Both the position numbers and the translations under genes were made by a program. Below are positions 56,413 to 64,000 of a DNA stretch of 64,000 nt, piece after piece. The notes below the pieces were generated by a model, which saw nothing but the letters and a program-made list of their open reading frames with translations, made no database searches and was not told where the DNA came from. This DNA is from Gemmatales bacterium (GTDB taxonomy: Bacteria > Planctomycetota > Planctomycetia > Gemmatales > Gemmataceae). Positions within the stretch are counted from its first letter, which is position 1, and each line of letters opens with the position of its first letter. The stretch is from NCBI GenBank assembly GCA_026004675.1, contig BPJP01000014.1:62001-126000 (forward strand). Direction: 5' to 3'.

Positions 56413-57753
56413 CTATGATTCGTCGTCGCTGAGAAATCCCCAGCGCAAGGGCTGGTCTTGCACGTAGTTCTTGCCGAGTTTCAGCGCTGTCAAAGCCTTG
56501 GCCATTTCGAAGCCCAAATAGAACGCGTGCGCCGGGTCGATGTTTTCCCGCTCTTGCATTTGCTTGAACAATTCAAACGGGTCGGTCCCTTGAGCGAAAA
56601 TCTTGTCGTTGATGACGTGAATCCGTCCGCGCTCGGCGATCAGGCGGAAGTTTCGGTCGCGAACAGAATTGGCCCACTCTTTCAACGTTTCAGCGCCGAA
56701 CTCGTGCAGTTTCGGATCGCGCAGCATGACCAGTCCCGGTTCGACGTGTTTGGGCAAAACCCGCTGCGTCCAGGCGTGGTAAACAAGCCGGCGGGCCAAA
56801 TCGATTTCCCGGACACAGCTTCGGCACCAATTGATGACCTGAGTGGTCAGCACGCTGCGAATTCCCACTTCCTGACAAAAGCCGAGGAGCACGACGTTGA
56901 CGCCGGCCGAATCGACGTCGGTCAATTCGGTGAGGTTGCCGATGCCCATCATGATCTCGGCATCGGGATATCGGCGGCGGACCTCGAGATAACGCCCCAA
57001 TGACTCGGCAAACCCCATACCGATCGGTTCGATCACGGGATCGATTCGAAAAGGAACTTTCTTCGAAGCCAGGTATTCGATTGTCTGGTCGAGATCGCCG
57101 AGATCGGCAGTAACCGTCGGCACGGCCACGACTTCGCAACCCCAATCGCGAGCGGCTTCGCGGTTGCTGCGGTTGACGCTGAGTACGAGTTCGGCACCGG
57201 CACGAACGGCCGCTTCCACTTCCACCCGGTTGAAACTGTCGATTGAAACACGCAAGCCCAAGTCGCGAAGAGCCTTGACGGCGTCGCCCGCGTCGGACCA
57301 GACGGAACCGGGATCGCAGCCCAGATCGATCACGTCGGCGCCTTGGTTTTTCAACGTGAGAGCCTGTTCGACGATTTCGTGGCGAGTCATTCTGGGAACA
57401 TGGTTGATCTCGGCCAGGATTTCGATGTCATAGCCGCCGTAGCTCGTTGCGTTTTTGATCCCGAAATAGTCGGGCAAATCGCGGAAATCGTTGGGGCCGC
57501 GAAAAACCTGGGCGTTGGTCAGTCCTTTGACTGGTTCCAAGTTACCGGCACACAAACCGGGCAAGAGAATGCTGTCGATATCGGCGGGAACATCGAGATG
57601 CCTGGCGATCCAATCGGTGGTAGCGAGTGAGACGGCGGTAATGGGCAGAACAGCGACGTCGTAAGCGAAGCCGGCGCGCGGCGCCAACTCGGAGAGAAGG
57701 CGTTTGAGGGCCGGCGCCGCCAGCTTTCCGGTTACAAACAGCCAACGGGACAT
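56413..57753 (-). CDS. Dihydropteroate-synthase-like protein (DUF6513-type)
   Basis: 446 residues. A DHPS-like TIM barrel fills residues about 135-370 (DVIDLGCDPGSVWSDA, LRVSIDSFNRVEVEAAVRAG, FRIDPVIEPIGMGFAES), preceded by an N-terminal domain (WLFVTGKLAAPALKRLLSEL, LLPGLCAGNL) and followed by a helical tail. The arrangement matches DHPS-related proteins of archaea and of bacteria with tetrahydromethanopterin C1 metabolism, where a pterin-synthesis role is proposed. True DHPS is about 280 residues, so folate synthesis is less likely. It lies alone, convergent with the Dabb gene. Confidence 0.82.
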   Translation of the reverse strand: MSRWLFVTGKLAAPALKRLLSELAPRAGFAYDVAVLPITAVSLATTDWIARHLDVPADIDSILLPGLCAGNLEPVKGLTNAQVFRGPNDFRDLPDYFGIKNATSYGGYDIEILAEINHVPRMTRHEIVEQALTLKNQGADVIDLGCDPGSVWSDAGDAVKALRDLGLRVSIDSFNRVEVEAAVRAGAELVLSVNRSNREAARDWGCEVVAVPTVTADLGDLDQTIEYLASKKVPFRIDPVIEPIGMGFAESLGRYLEVRRRYPDAEIMMGIGNLTELTDVDSAGVNVVLLGFCQEVGIRSVLTTQVINWCRSCVREIDLARRLVYHAWTQRVLPKHVEPGLVMLRDPKLHEFGAETLKEWANSVRDRNFRLIAERGRIHVINDKIFAQGTDPFELFKQMQERENIDPAHAFYLGFEMAKALTALKLGKNYVQDQPLRWGFLSDDES

Positions 57754-57859
57754 TCTCGCTCACGAAAAGTAGCAAGGCGAAACAGGGACTTGCTTGATGA
57801 TACGCGATCGGCGGACGAATTGCCCATGAAAGAAGTTCCGTTGGCGACGGCCGATCCGC

Positions 57860-58693
57860 TTATGGCTTGGCGTCGAAGATGCGTTTCTTCACCTCCATGC
57901 CTTTGTGGACGGCCAGATAGCAGCGAAGGAGATAGCCGCATTGCTTGAGGTTCTCCGGGGTCGGTGGGCCTGCCGCCGACGCAGGGCTTAGATGCACGCC
58001 GTCCCGACTCAGATAGAGTTTTTGCATGTCCTTGCCTGCTCGCGCGTCCATTTCGCCGTACAAGTCGAGCAGGGGAATTTTCTTCTTGCGAGCCAGAGAG
58101 CGCAAGGCAGCATTGTAGGCGTCGACTTGTTTGTCCCGCCCTCGATAGGGGGGCAAGGTCGAAAGAATGACCACGGTACCATTATCGAGCAGCATGTCGA
58201 CGGCCTTTTCGACGTCTTTGATGTAGGCATCGACCGGTCGATTCGCGCTGATATCGTTGGTACCGAGCATGTAGAGCGCCAGTTGTGGGTTGTATTTGCG
58301 AATGATCTCGGCAAGGGAGGGCAAACCGTTCTTGCCCCCTTTCAAATACTGGTCGGCACGGACGCCGCTGGCAGCGGTATGGCTTCGCCCTCTGGCGGCG
58401 TCGACCGATGCCAGGTACCAGCCGTCTTGATCGTTGCGTTTGCCGGCATGGCTCCACTGCAAAAACGCTTTGACTTGGGGTGTATGCCCTTTGCCTCCGC
58501 GTGCCCAGGCCGTGTTTGGGTTGGCGTAGGTGATCGAATCTCCCAGATGAAGATAGACGCCCGGTTCGCCTTTGAACCTGGCGGCGACTTTCTTCATGGC
58601 TGGCGCGTAGTCATAATCTTCTGCAACGAGGATTGGTTTGTCTTCGGCGGAGAAAAAGGCCGCAGCCAAAATGGCAGAGTAGGCAATATTCAT
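57860..58693 (-). CDS. Exported SGNH/GDSL hydrolase
   Basis: 277 residues with an N-terminal hydrophobic stretch (MNIAYSAILAAAFF), probably a signal peptide. SGNH block I HLGDSITYANP (Ser53), block III MLGTNDISANRP, and block V DGVHLS with the catalytic Asp and His are in place; the Gly of block II is less clear. It likely cleaves esters, perhaps on carbohydrate acetyl groups. The RBS AAAGGAA is about 8 nt upstream. It is divergent from the zinc-ribbon gene. Confidence 0.85.
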   Translation of the reverse strand: MNIAYSAILAAAFFSAEDKPILVAEDYDYAPAMKKVAARFKGEPGVYLHLGDSITYANPNTAWARGGKGHTPQVKAFLQWSHAGKRNDQDGWYLASVDAARGRSHTAASGVRADQYLKGGKNGLPSLAEIIRKYNPQLALYMLGTNDISANRPVDAYIKDVEKAVDMLLDNGTVVILSTLPPYRGRDKQVDAYNAALRSLARKKKIPLLDLYGEMDARAGKDMQKLYLSRDGVHLSPASAAGPPTPENLKQCGYLLRCYLAVHKGMEVKKRIFDAKP

Positions 58694-58994
58694 CGGCAGG
58701 TTCCTTTGGACAAGCGGTTTTTGGCGTCAGGGATGGATTCTATGTTGGATGGAGCAGCGTTTCAATCAAGGAAGATCCCCGCCCGCCCGCGTGCCCAAAT
58801 GCGGCTTTTTCTGTCGGCTCGGTTCCAAGAGCTTGCGGTCAGGACGAATCGCTATCGTTGTAGTTGTCGCTCGTTTGGCATCGTGGGAAAGCGGTCCGCT
58901 CTTAAAGGTTCGAAAAACAGTTGCAGCGGCAACCATTTTCGAATTTATAATAGGAGCGGAACGAGTCACAGCCGATTGCATGAGAGGAGTGGAC
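58694..58994. other. Divergent intergenic region (SGNH gene / zinc-ribbon gene)
   Basis: 301 bp with no gene. It holds the start region of both flanking genes and the TATAAT at 58946-58951. The frame open upstream of the zinc-ribbon gene is not protein-like. Confidence 0.45.
58921..58951 (+). promoter_or_regulatory. Candidate promoter of the zinc-ribbon gene
   Basis: TATAAT at 58946-58951, 43 bp before the ATG; a TTGCAG at 58921-58926 would be the -35, but the 19-nt spacing is long. Confidence 0.35.
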
Positions 58995-59363
58995 ATGTCG
59001 AGCAGGCTTGGTCCGATTGAAATTGACTGCGACGCTCCGCCGTATGCGATTGTCCGGGCGTGCCACATGGTTGGAGTACGTTCGGCTGAAGACGTCCGCT
59101 GGTGGCGCTTAAGCGAGTACTTGAGGCAGCAGATTCGCTGGCGTGACATTTTGCGTCATCCGCTCAAGGCACTCAAACGAGTTGCGCGCGGTCCGGGTCG
59201 CTGTGGCTGCGGGGAGAAACTGCCCTCGTTGGAAAAGTGCACCTTTACGCGAATATCCGGCAACAAGGCGACATACCTTATCGGTCAGTGCCCGAATTGC
59301 CGAACCGTTTATTGGGATGAGCCAACCGCGGCGACAGTTCGACCCACCCGAATGTCGGATTGA
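58995..59363 (+). CDS. Small zinc-ribbon protein, hypothetical
   Basis: 122 residues from the ATG at 58995, with GAGGAG 6 nt upstream, which decides it over an in-frame ATG five codons earlier. Residues 1-70 contain DAPPYAIVRACHMVGVRSAEDVRWWRL, and the C-terminal half forms a zinc ribbon with CGCGEKLPSLEKC and CPNCRTVYW. It probably binds zinc and perhaps nucleic acid or a partner protein. The family is not one I can name, although the layout recurs in planctomycetes. It is convergent with the S9/FGE gene. Confidence 0.75.
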   Translation: MSSRLGPIEIDCDAPPYAIVRACHMVGVRSAEDVRWWRLSEYLRQQIRWRDILRHPLKALKRVARGPGRCGCGEKLPSLEKCTFTRISGNKATYLIGQCPNCRTVYWDEPTAATVRPTRMSD

Positions 59364-59424
59364 ATGTTTGTTTGCAGTGTTGCACCATGCGACTCCGGGT
59401 GCTGGGTTCGTGTCGTGCGGATGT

Positions 59425-62145
59425 TTATTTCCCCTGTTCAAGAATGACACGAAAGCCGATGTAGTCCGTCTCCGGCCGAGCGATTGGCTGGCGATCGTTT
59501 GCCGGACGGCTGGCCCATCCGCCTTTGAGAGCGAATTGACCGGGTTTCAGCTCGACCCATTCGGCGACGTTGCCACCGAGGTCGAAAACGCCGAGGCCTT
59601 TCGTTTCCCCGGCCTGTCGGCGCGGGCGAAAACTGCCCACTTCTTGAACGAGCGTCTGACCTGGAGCTTTTTTCTTCAACCATTCCCGGATACGCCTGGC
59701 ATCGTCGATGTTGACAGCAGTGCCTGCCCAGTAGTCGAGAATGTTTTCGCCCTCAGCCCCGTCGCCGTCGTAGAGTAACTTCGCCTCAGCTTCGTTGGGA
59801 AGGCGATAGCGTCGGCCAGTCTTTTGTGACAGCCAAGTGCAGTACTTGCTTGCTTGTTCGGCAGAGATGCCGGTCGCAGGAAAGTTTTCTCTTCCAGGGA
59901 GAACGCGATAGTTTTTGTCGAATTCGGCAAACTGAGCAGCCGTTACTTCGAAACGCCCGACCTGAATACCCTCGAACGAGACGGTTTCGGGAACCAACAG
60001 TCCTTTCGATTCTTCGCCAAAGCGGTTGCCTTGTCTTTTGGCGAAAGTCAATTCCAGTAATCGATCCAAGGGGGTGCCTGCCTTGGCGATGATTTGCTCC
60101 TGTGAATGGTGGCCGAAAAGATAACGGTCGAACCAGCCGAGTTCTTCGCGGAGTTTGCGTCGCTGGTAGACAAGCTTGCGCAGACCGTGGCCTTCGCCGG
60201 GAAAGAGAACGAGGCGGACGTCTGCTTTGGCGTGCGTCTGCAATGTGCGAAATTGCGACCAGGCATGATGGCGAGGCACGACGCGATCTTCCTGCCCTTG
60301 AAAGATGATCGTGTGTGCGGTCACCTTGTCGAAATGATAGAGGGGTGCGATCTTGATGTAGAGCTGCGGGTCTTCGAGAGGAGATTTGCCGAAATAGTAG
60401 TGGTCGAAAGCCAGACCGAACTCGCAAGCTCCCCAGTCGCTGACCCATTCAGCCCCGCCAGCGCCGAGGGATGCAGCCTTAAACCGATTGCTGTGGCTGA
60501 TGAGAGCCGCCGACAAGATCGCTCCGTTCGACCATCCCATGGTTGCGACTCGGCTTCGGTCGACGAGTCCACGTTGGATCAGCCAATCGACGCCGGCTTC
60601 GATGTCTTTGACCGGCAGGTCGTAGTACTTGCCGTTGGCGATCGATTCGGCAAATTCAAGACCGTAATTGGAGCTGCCGTGATAATTGGGTTTGAAAACG
60701 AACGCCCCTTTCTGGGCGATCAGATTGGCCGGCGCTGCCCAGTGCTCTTCCCAGGCATCGAAATCGCAGCCGAACGGGCCACCGTGAATCATCACCACCA
60801 GCGGATATTTCCTGGCTGGATCGTAGTGATGTGGATAGTACAGAATACCCTCCACCTGTTGATCCAGCGCTCCTTTCCAGCGAATGACTTCCGTGCGCGC
60901 CCGCACTTTGGACCGCACGTGGTCGTTGAGCCGAACAAACGGCTTGGAGGACGACAAGTCGGCTCCTTGGGATGCATACCAGGCGACGGGTTCGGAAGCT
61001 GTGGCATGGGCATAGACCAGTTTGTTTCCAATCTTGTCGGTCGCCAGGCCGAACACGTGGTCGGCATGTTGTCCTTCGAACCAATGGCGTTTCCAGGTCT
61101 GCCCGTCGCGAGTGTAGCGAGCCAACTTGTTCGTTGCACCGTTGGCCAGTAACGCAATGAAACCGTCGCGCGTGGCGGCGTAGCCGGGACGGTAGTCGTC
61201 GGCAAATTGTTCGGATAGCCCCTTCGGCCAATCGAGATCGACTTTCTGTTCCTGCATGCGATCCAGGGCGAAGTAATATAGTTCCGTGATCGTCGCCCAG
61301 ACATAACGCGGATGAGTGGTAAATCGGCTGCTGAAGTAAAAGCCCTTGTCATCGGGCCATTGCACGGAGTCCACATTGAACTTGGGGTCACGCAGTATAC
61401 GTGTCCTGGTGCCTTTGGTCAGGTCGTAGAGATAGACGTGAGGTTTGTTTTGATGATCGTAAACGTGTCGCAGACTTACGTTGTGGATCGTGACAGCATA
61501 TCGGCCATTCGGTGCCAAGGCGAACGAGGTAATCCAATCGCGATTCGTGGTCAGGCGGGTAATCCGGCCGCTGGAGATTTCGACCTGCATCAGCCGAACC
61601 GGAGGCTCGTTTTCTTCGTCTTCGACGACGATCGAATTATCCTTTGCTTCTTTTAGTGTATTCTCGTGAAGGGACGGCGCTTCCTGGGCAAGAAACACAA
61701 TCCGATCTTTATCCCGCCAGCTAAAGGCTCGAATACTCCGCTTGAGCCTGGTCAAAGGCCAAGGCTCACCGCCCGAAGCAGGCATGAGCCAGATTTGGTC
61801 GCTCTGCTCGCTCTTCGGTACTGGCCTGCTACTGCGGAAGGCAATGAATCGTGCATCGGGAGACCAGCGCGGCCAGTCATCGACGTGGGCACCACGTGTC
61901 AGTTGGCGGGCGTCGGATTCGGCCCAGCTGGCACGCCAGAGATGCGAAACGAATTCGCCCTCATCTTTGTCCATCTGTCGTTGGACCCACAACAGTTCCT
62001 TGCCGTCGGGTGAGAACTGAAAATCCCCCGCTTCCGCACTCAGAAGAACGTCATCGATGGTCCAAGGAGAGCTTGAAATGTTCTGTGCTCGCAGGAAGAG
62101 GGGCAACGACAGAACAAGCAATCCAGCAAAAAAAAGCCGCATCAT
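59425..62145 (-). CDS. Exported prolyl-oligopeptidase (S9) fused to an FGE-sulfatase domain
   Basis: 906 residues with GGAGG 7 nt before the ATG and a signal peptide ending near LRAQN. A beta-propeller N-terminal region (FQFSPDGKELLWVQRQ, WPRWSPDARFIAFRSS) precedes an alpha/beta-hydrolase domain with Ser539 (GWSNGAILS), Asp620 (QEDRVVP) and His653 (GEGHGL). After residue 690 comes a formylglycine-generating-enzyme-type domain (VGRFEVTAAQFAEFDKNY, RLPNEAEAKLLYDG, LGGNVAEWVELKPG, GGWASRP). The peptidase looks active. The FGE-like part may be structural, since its active-site cysteines are not obvious. Both parts face the periplasm. Confidence 0.85.
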   Translation of the reverse strand: MMRLFFAGLLVLSLPLFLRAQNISSSPWTIDDVLLSAEAGDFQFSPDGKELLWVQRQMDKDEGEFVSHLWRASWAESDARQLTRGAHVDDWPRWSPDARFIAFRSSRPVPKSEQSDQIWLMPASGGEPWPLTRLKRSIRAFSWRDKDRIVFLAQEAPSLHENTLKEAKDNSIVVEDEENEPPVRLMQVEISSGRITRLTTNRDWITSFALAPNGRYAVTIHNVSLRHVYDHQNKPHVYLYDLTKGTRTRILRDPKFNVDSVQWPDDKGFYFSSRFTTHPRYVWATITELYYFALDRMQEQKVDLDWPKGLSEQFADDYRPGYAATRDGFIALLANGATNKLARYTRDGQTWKRHWFEGQHADHVFGLATDKIGNKLVYAHATASEPVAWYASQGADLSSSKPFVRLNDHVRSKVRARTEVIRWKGALDQQVEGILYYPHHYDPARKYPLVVMIHGGPFGCDFDAWEEHWAAPANLIAQKGAFVFKPNYHGSSNYGLEFAESIANGKYYDLPVKDIEAGVDWLIQRGLVDRSRVATMGWSNGAILSAALISHSNRFKAASLGAGGAEWVSDWGACEFGLAFDHYYFGKSPLEDPQLYIKIAPLYHFDKVTAHTIIFQGQEDRVVPRHHAWSQFRTLQTHAKADVRLVLFPGEGHGLRKLVYQRRKLREELGWFDRYLFGHHSQEQIIAKAGTPLDRLLELTFAKRQGNRFGEESKGLLVPETVSFEGIQVGRFEVTAAQFAEFDKNYRVLPGRENFPATGISAEQASKYCTWLSQKTGRRYRLPNEAEAKLLYDGDGAEGENILDYWAGTAVNIDDARRIREWLKKKAPGQTLVQEVGSFRPRRQAGETKGLGVFDLGGNVAEWVELKPGQFALKGGWASRPANDRQPIARPETDYIGFRVILEQGK

Positions 62146-62229
62146 GGAAATGCCTCCGAAGAAAACGTCGGGCGTTTTCGGACATTTTCCATAACGCGGA
62201 AGGGAATTCCAATCCGGGGCCCACGGATT

Positions 62230-62826
62230 TTACGGTCCGCAGTCGGCGTCCAGCTCGTATGGCAAGAAATAGTAGTAGAGAGGACTCTGGCAGCGAACGG
62301 GACATTGACGCCAGCAACAGGGGCGGCAACATCTCCGAGCGGTTCTTGGTATGCTGGCCACCGGGCATGAGGGGCACGGCGGAGGAGAAAAAACGACGAG
62401 GCCTTCGGAGCATTCGATCGTTGGTTCCACTTTAACGGGCGTGTCATCGTTTGCCGCAGCGGCGGGTGAAGGTGGAGCCATGGCCGTTACGGAGACGATA
62501 ACCGGTTTTATTTTCGTTGTGGTTTCTTTTTTTACGACGGGCGTCATGAGAGGCACCGATGGCTTCGGCGCGACAAGTTTCGGTGTTATCGGCGTTTTCT
62601 TGACGGATTCAGTTACGGGAACTGGCGTTAGGCCGCGTTTGGAGACCTTGATTCCACTGGCCGGCGAAACTTGCTGTTTGTCTGCCTTGACCGGCTGAGG
62701 GCGGATTGGCGCGTAGGGAGATTGCGTCGGTGAGATATAGCCTTCGTACGAAAATTGGGCATGGACTGGTCCGACCAGCAACCACCCGAGGCAACAAAGA
62801 ACAGCAGCAGGTGTGGGAATTTTCAT
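62230..62826 (-). CDS. Exported Pro-rich protein with Cys-rich C-terminus
   Basis: 198 residues from the ATG at 62826, which begins a signal peptide (MKIPTPAAVLCCLGWLLVG, cleavage near VHAQ); the frame is open 25 codons upstream. The mature chain is disordered, rich in Pro, Lys, Val and Thr (KADKQQVSPASGIKVSKRG), and ends in a Cys cluster (PPPCPSCPVAS, RRCCRPCCWRQCPVRC). It resembles small planctomycete exported proteins that could cross-link through disulfides or bind metals. No family is recognised. It lies upstream of the S9/FGE gene on the same strand. Confidence 0.65.
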   Translation of the reverse strand: MKIPTPAAVLCCLGWLLVGPVHAQFSYEGYISPTQSPYAPIRPQPVKADKQQVSPASGIKVSKRGLTPVPVTESVKKTPITPKLVAPKPSVPLMTPVVKKETTTKIKPVIVSVTAMAPPSPAAAANDDTPVKVEPTIECSEGLVVFSPPPCPSCPVASIPRTARRCCRPCCWRQCPVRCQSPLYYYFLPYELDADCGP

Positions 62827-63104
62827 TTTCTGTCCACTTTCAGAGGCTTTCGGCAATTTGGCTGGTTTGTGATGCCTTTTGCCAATCGCGAGACAATCCA
62901 CCTATCGACAATATCCACCGCTATAATCGGAAAAATGGCTTTGCCCACTTGACGCCGTTGACGAACGCCTCCTCATCAAGTCCTGCCCGAACGGTTGAGA
63001 TTGCGGCTGCCGAAAGGTAAGAAAGAGAAGTAGGCGAGTTAAACGTGCGAAATTCGCGGCGCGTGGTCGGTTTTCGGCTGACGGCTCTCTGTTTCCCGAA
63101 TGGA

Positions 63105-64000
63105 ATGCGGATACCATCGTATTATTCAGCAGGACAAGAGATCGTTCCCGGATTTCGTCTGGAAAGCCGACTAGGGCATGGCGGCTTCGGCGAAGTCTGG
63201 AAAGCGAATGGTCCCGGTGGCACGCACCTCGCTATCAAGATCGTTCCCCTTGGCGAACGTCTCGGTCTCGAGGAATTCATGGCCGTGCGTCTGTTCAAAT
63301 CGATTCGCCATCCGAATCTCGTTCCGATCATTGCCTTCTGGTTGAAGACGAAGAATGGCGATCTTTTGAGCGAAGCCGGCGATTCCACCATGCTCCGTCA
63401 GGCTCAGGATTTGCATTTGATCCTGGCAATGGGCTTGGGAGACAAAAACCTATTGCAAAGGTTGTACGAACGTCAGCGGGCCGGTCATCCTGCCATCGAA
63501 CGAGACGAACTGCTCAATTACATGGAGGATGCTGCCCGGGCAATCGATTATCTTAATCACCATCCATTGGAAGTTGCCGGCAACAAGGGCATTCAGCATT
63601 GCGACATCAAGCCGCAGAATATCCTTATCGTTGGTGGTGCGGCGGAAGTTTGCGATTTTGGTTTGGCCCGGATGTTAGGCAGCGGCACACTGCAAACCGA
63701 AGGCAGTGCCGCCTACATGGCGCCCGAATTGATCCAGCATGGCCAACCGAGTCCAACCACCGATCAATATTCCTTGGCCGTCAGCTATGTCGAGTTGCGC
63801 ACCGGTTCGCTGCCTGCCAACCTGACTTCTCCCGCGGCGGCGATCTGGACACACATCCAAGGAAAGCTCGACCTGTCACACTTGCCCGATAAGGAACGGG
63901 ATGTCATCCGCCGGGCAACAGCCCTCGATCCGGAACGGCGTTATAGCAGCGCCATGGAGATGGTTCGGGAGTTGCGGCAGGCTGCCAAAGAGAAAGGTGT
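63105..64000 (+). CDS. Serine/threonine protein kinase, non-RD type (3' end beyond window)
   Basis: The frame opens at ATG 63105 and is still open at the window edge, giving 298 codons here. Features: short N-terminus ending AGQEIVPGFRLESRLGHGGF, glycine loop GHGGFGEV, lysine in LAIKIVPL, catalytic HCDIKPQN, DFGLARMLG, and MAPELIQHG. The HRD arginine is Cys, as in the kinase at 23363. The domain is nearly complete at the edge (DPERRYSSAMEMVREL), so any further domain is unseen. It is probably active and cytosolic up to this point. The N-terminal similarity to the other kinase supports recent common ancestry of both. Confidence 0.88.
   Translation, partial: MRIPSYYSAGQEIVPGFRLESRLGHGGFGEVWKANGPGGTHLAIKIVPLGERLGLEEFMAVRLFKSIRHPNLVPIIAFWLKTKNGDLLSEAGDSTMLRQAQDLHLILAMGLGDKNLLQRLYERQRAGHPAIERDELLNYMEDAARAIDYLNHHPLEVAGNKGIQHCDIKPQNILIVGGAAEVCDFGLARMLGSGTLQTEGSAAYMAPELIQHGQPSPTTDQYSLAVSYVELRTGSLPANLTSPAAAIWTHIQGKLDLSHLPDKERDVIRRATALDPERRYSSAMEMVRELRQAAKEKG

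Overview
The window looks like chromosomal DNA from a planctomycete (PVC superphylum). The clearest marker is the PVC-type small basic protein at 25508-25747. Supporting signs are several exported PQQ-type beta-propeller proteins, a DUF1080 protein, an MJ0042-type zinc ribbon fused to a propeller, a dihydropteroate-synthase-like protein of the type linked to tetrahydromethanopterin C1 metabolism, short protein kinases, many Shine-Dalgarno-poor starts and a moderately GC-rich base composition. Order level is uncertain; a Gemmatales-like organism is my guess. No rRNA, tRNA, IS element, prophage or CRISPR array was seen.

Layout. 1-9 kb: the end of an unknown gene, a disrupted exported PHP-metallohydrolase gene, a secreted beta-propeller protein and a large secreted glycoside-hydrolase-like protein. 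9-14 kb: a tandem-GNAT protein, aconitase and a DUF1080 protein. 14-17 kb: feoA-feoB and a FeoB-associated small membrane protein behind a promoter overlapped by a Fur-box-like palindrome. 17-23 kb: an enolase-superfamily dehydratase with a propeller gene, a beta-carbonic anhydrase, and a 994-residue fusion of a methyltransferase-like fold with a propeller. 23-28 kb: a small HTH-like protein, a non-RD kinase, a ParA ATPase, the small basic protein, a histidine phosphatase and serS. 28-33 kb: a GT2 glycosyltransferase, two exported paralogues, a TPR membrane protein and queF. 33-37 kb: a disrupted sulfite/nitrite reductase with a duplicated C-terminal module, and an amidohydrolase. 37-44 kb: a minus-strand run of zinc-ribbon propeller protein, hemD, DotU-like and IcmF-like genes. 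44-52 kb: a plus-strand run of TPR metallopeptidase, MazG-like protein, large membrane protein, ABC ATPase, lipoprotein and Cys-cluster protein. 52-64 kb: bpt, a lipase-like hydrolase, hairpin repeats, a disrupted ispG, PilZ, Dabb, DHPS-like, SGNH and zinc-ribbon proteins, an S9-peptidase/FGE fusion, a Pro/Cys-rich exported protein and a second non-RD kinase running off the end.

Three genes (PHP metallohydrolase, sulfite reductase, ispG) and the fragment at the left edge are broken by 18 apparent one-base expansions, all insertions and all inside short homopolymers, confined to 14-1831, 34166-34966 and 54145-54556. Removing them restores full-length family-sized proteins. The pattern fits locally poor consensus better than gene decay.

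The most unusual architectures are the hemD-dotU-icmF gene run, the duplicated module on the sulfite reductase, the exported methyltransferase-fold/propeller fusion and the S9-peptidase/FGE fusion. A 54-bp repeat shows compensatory base changes in its hairpin arms.
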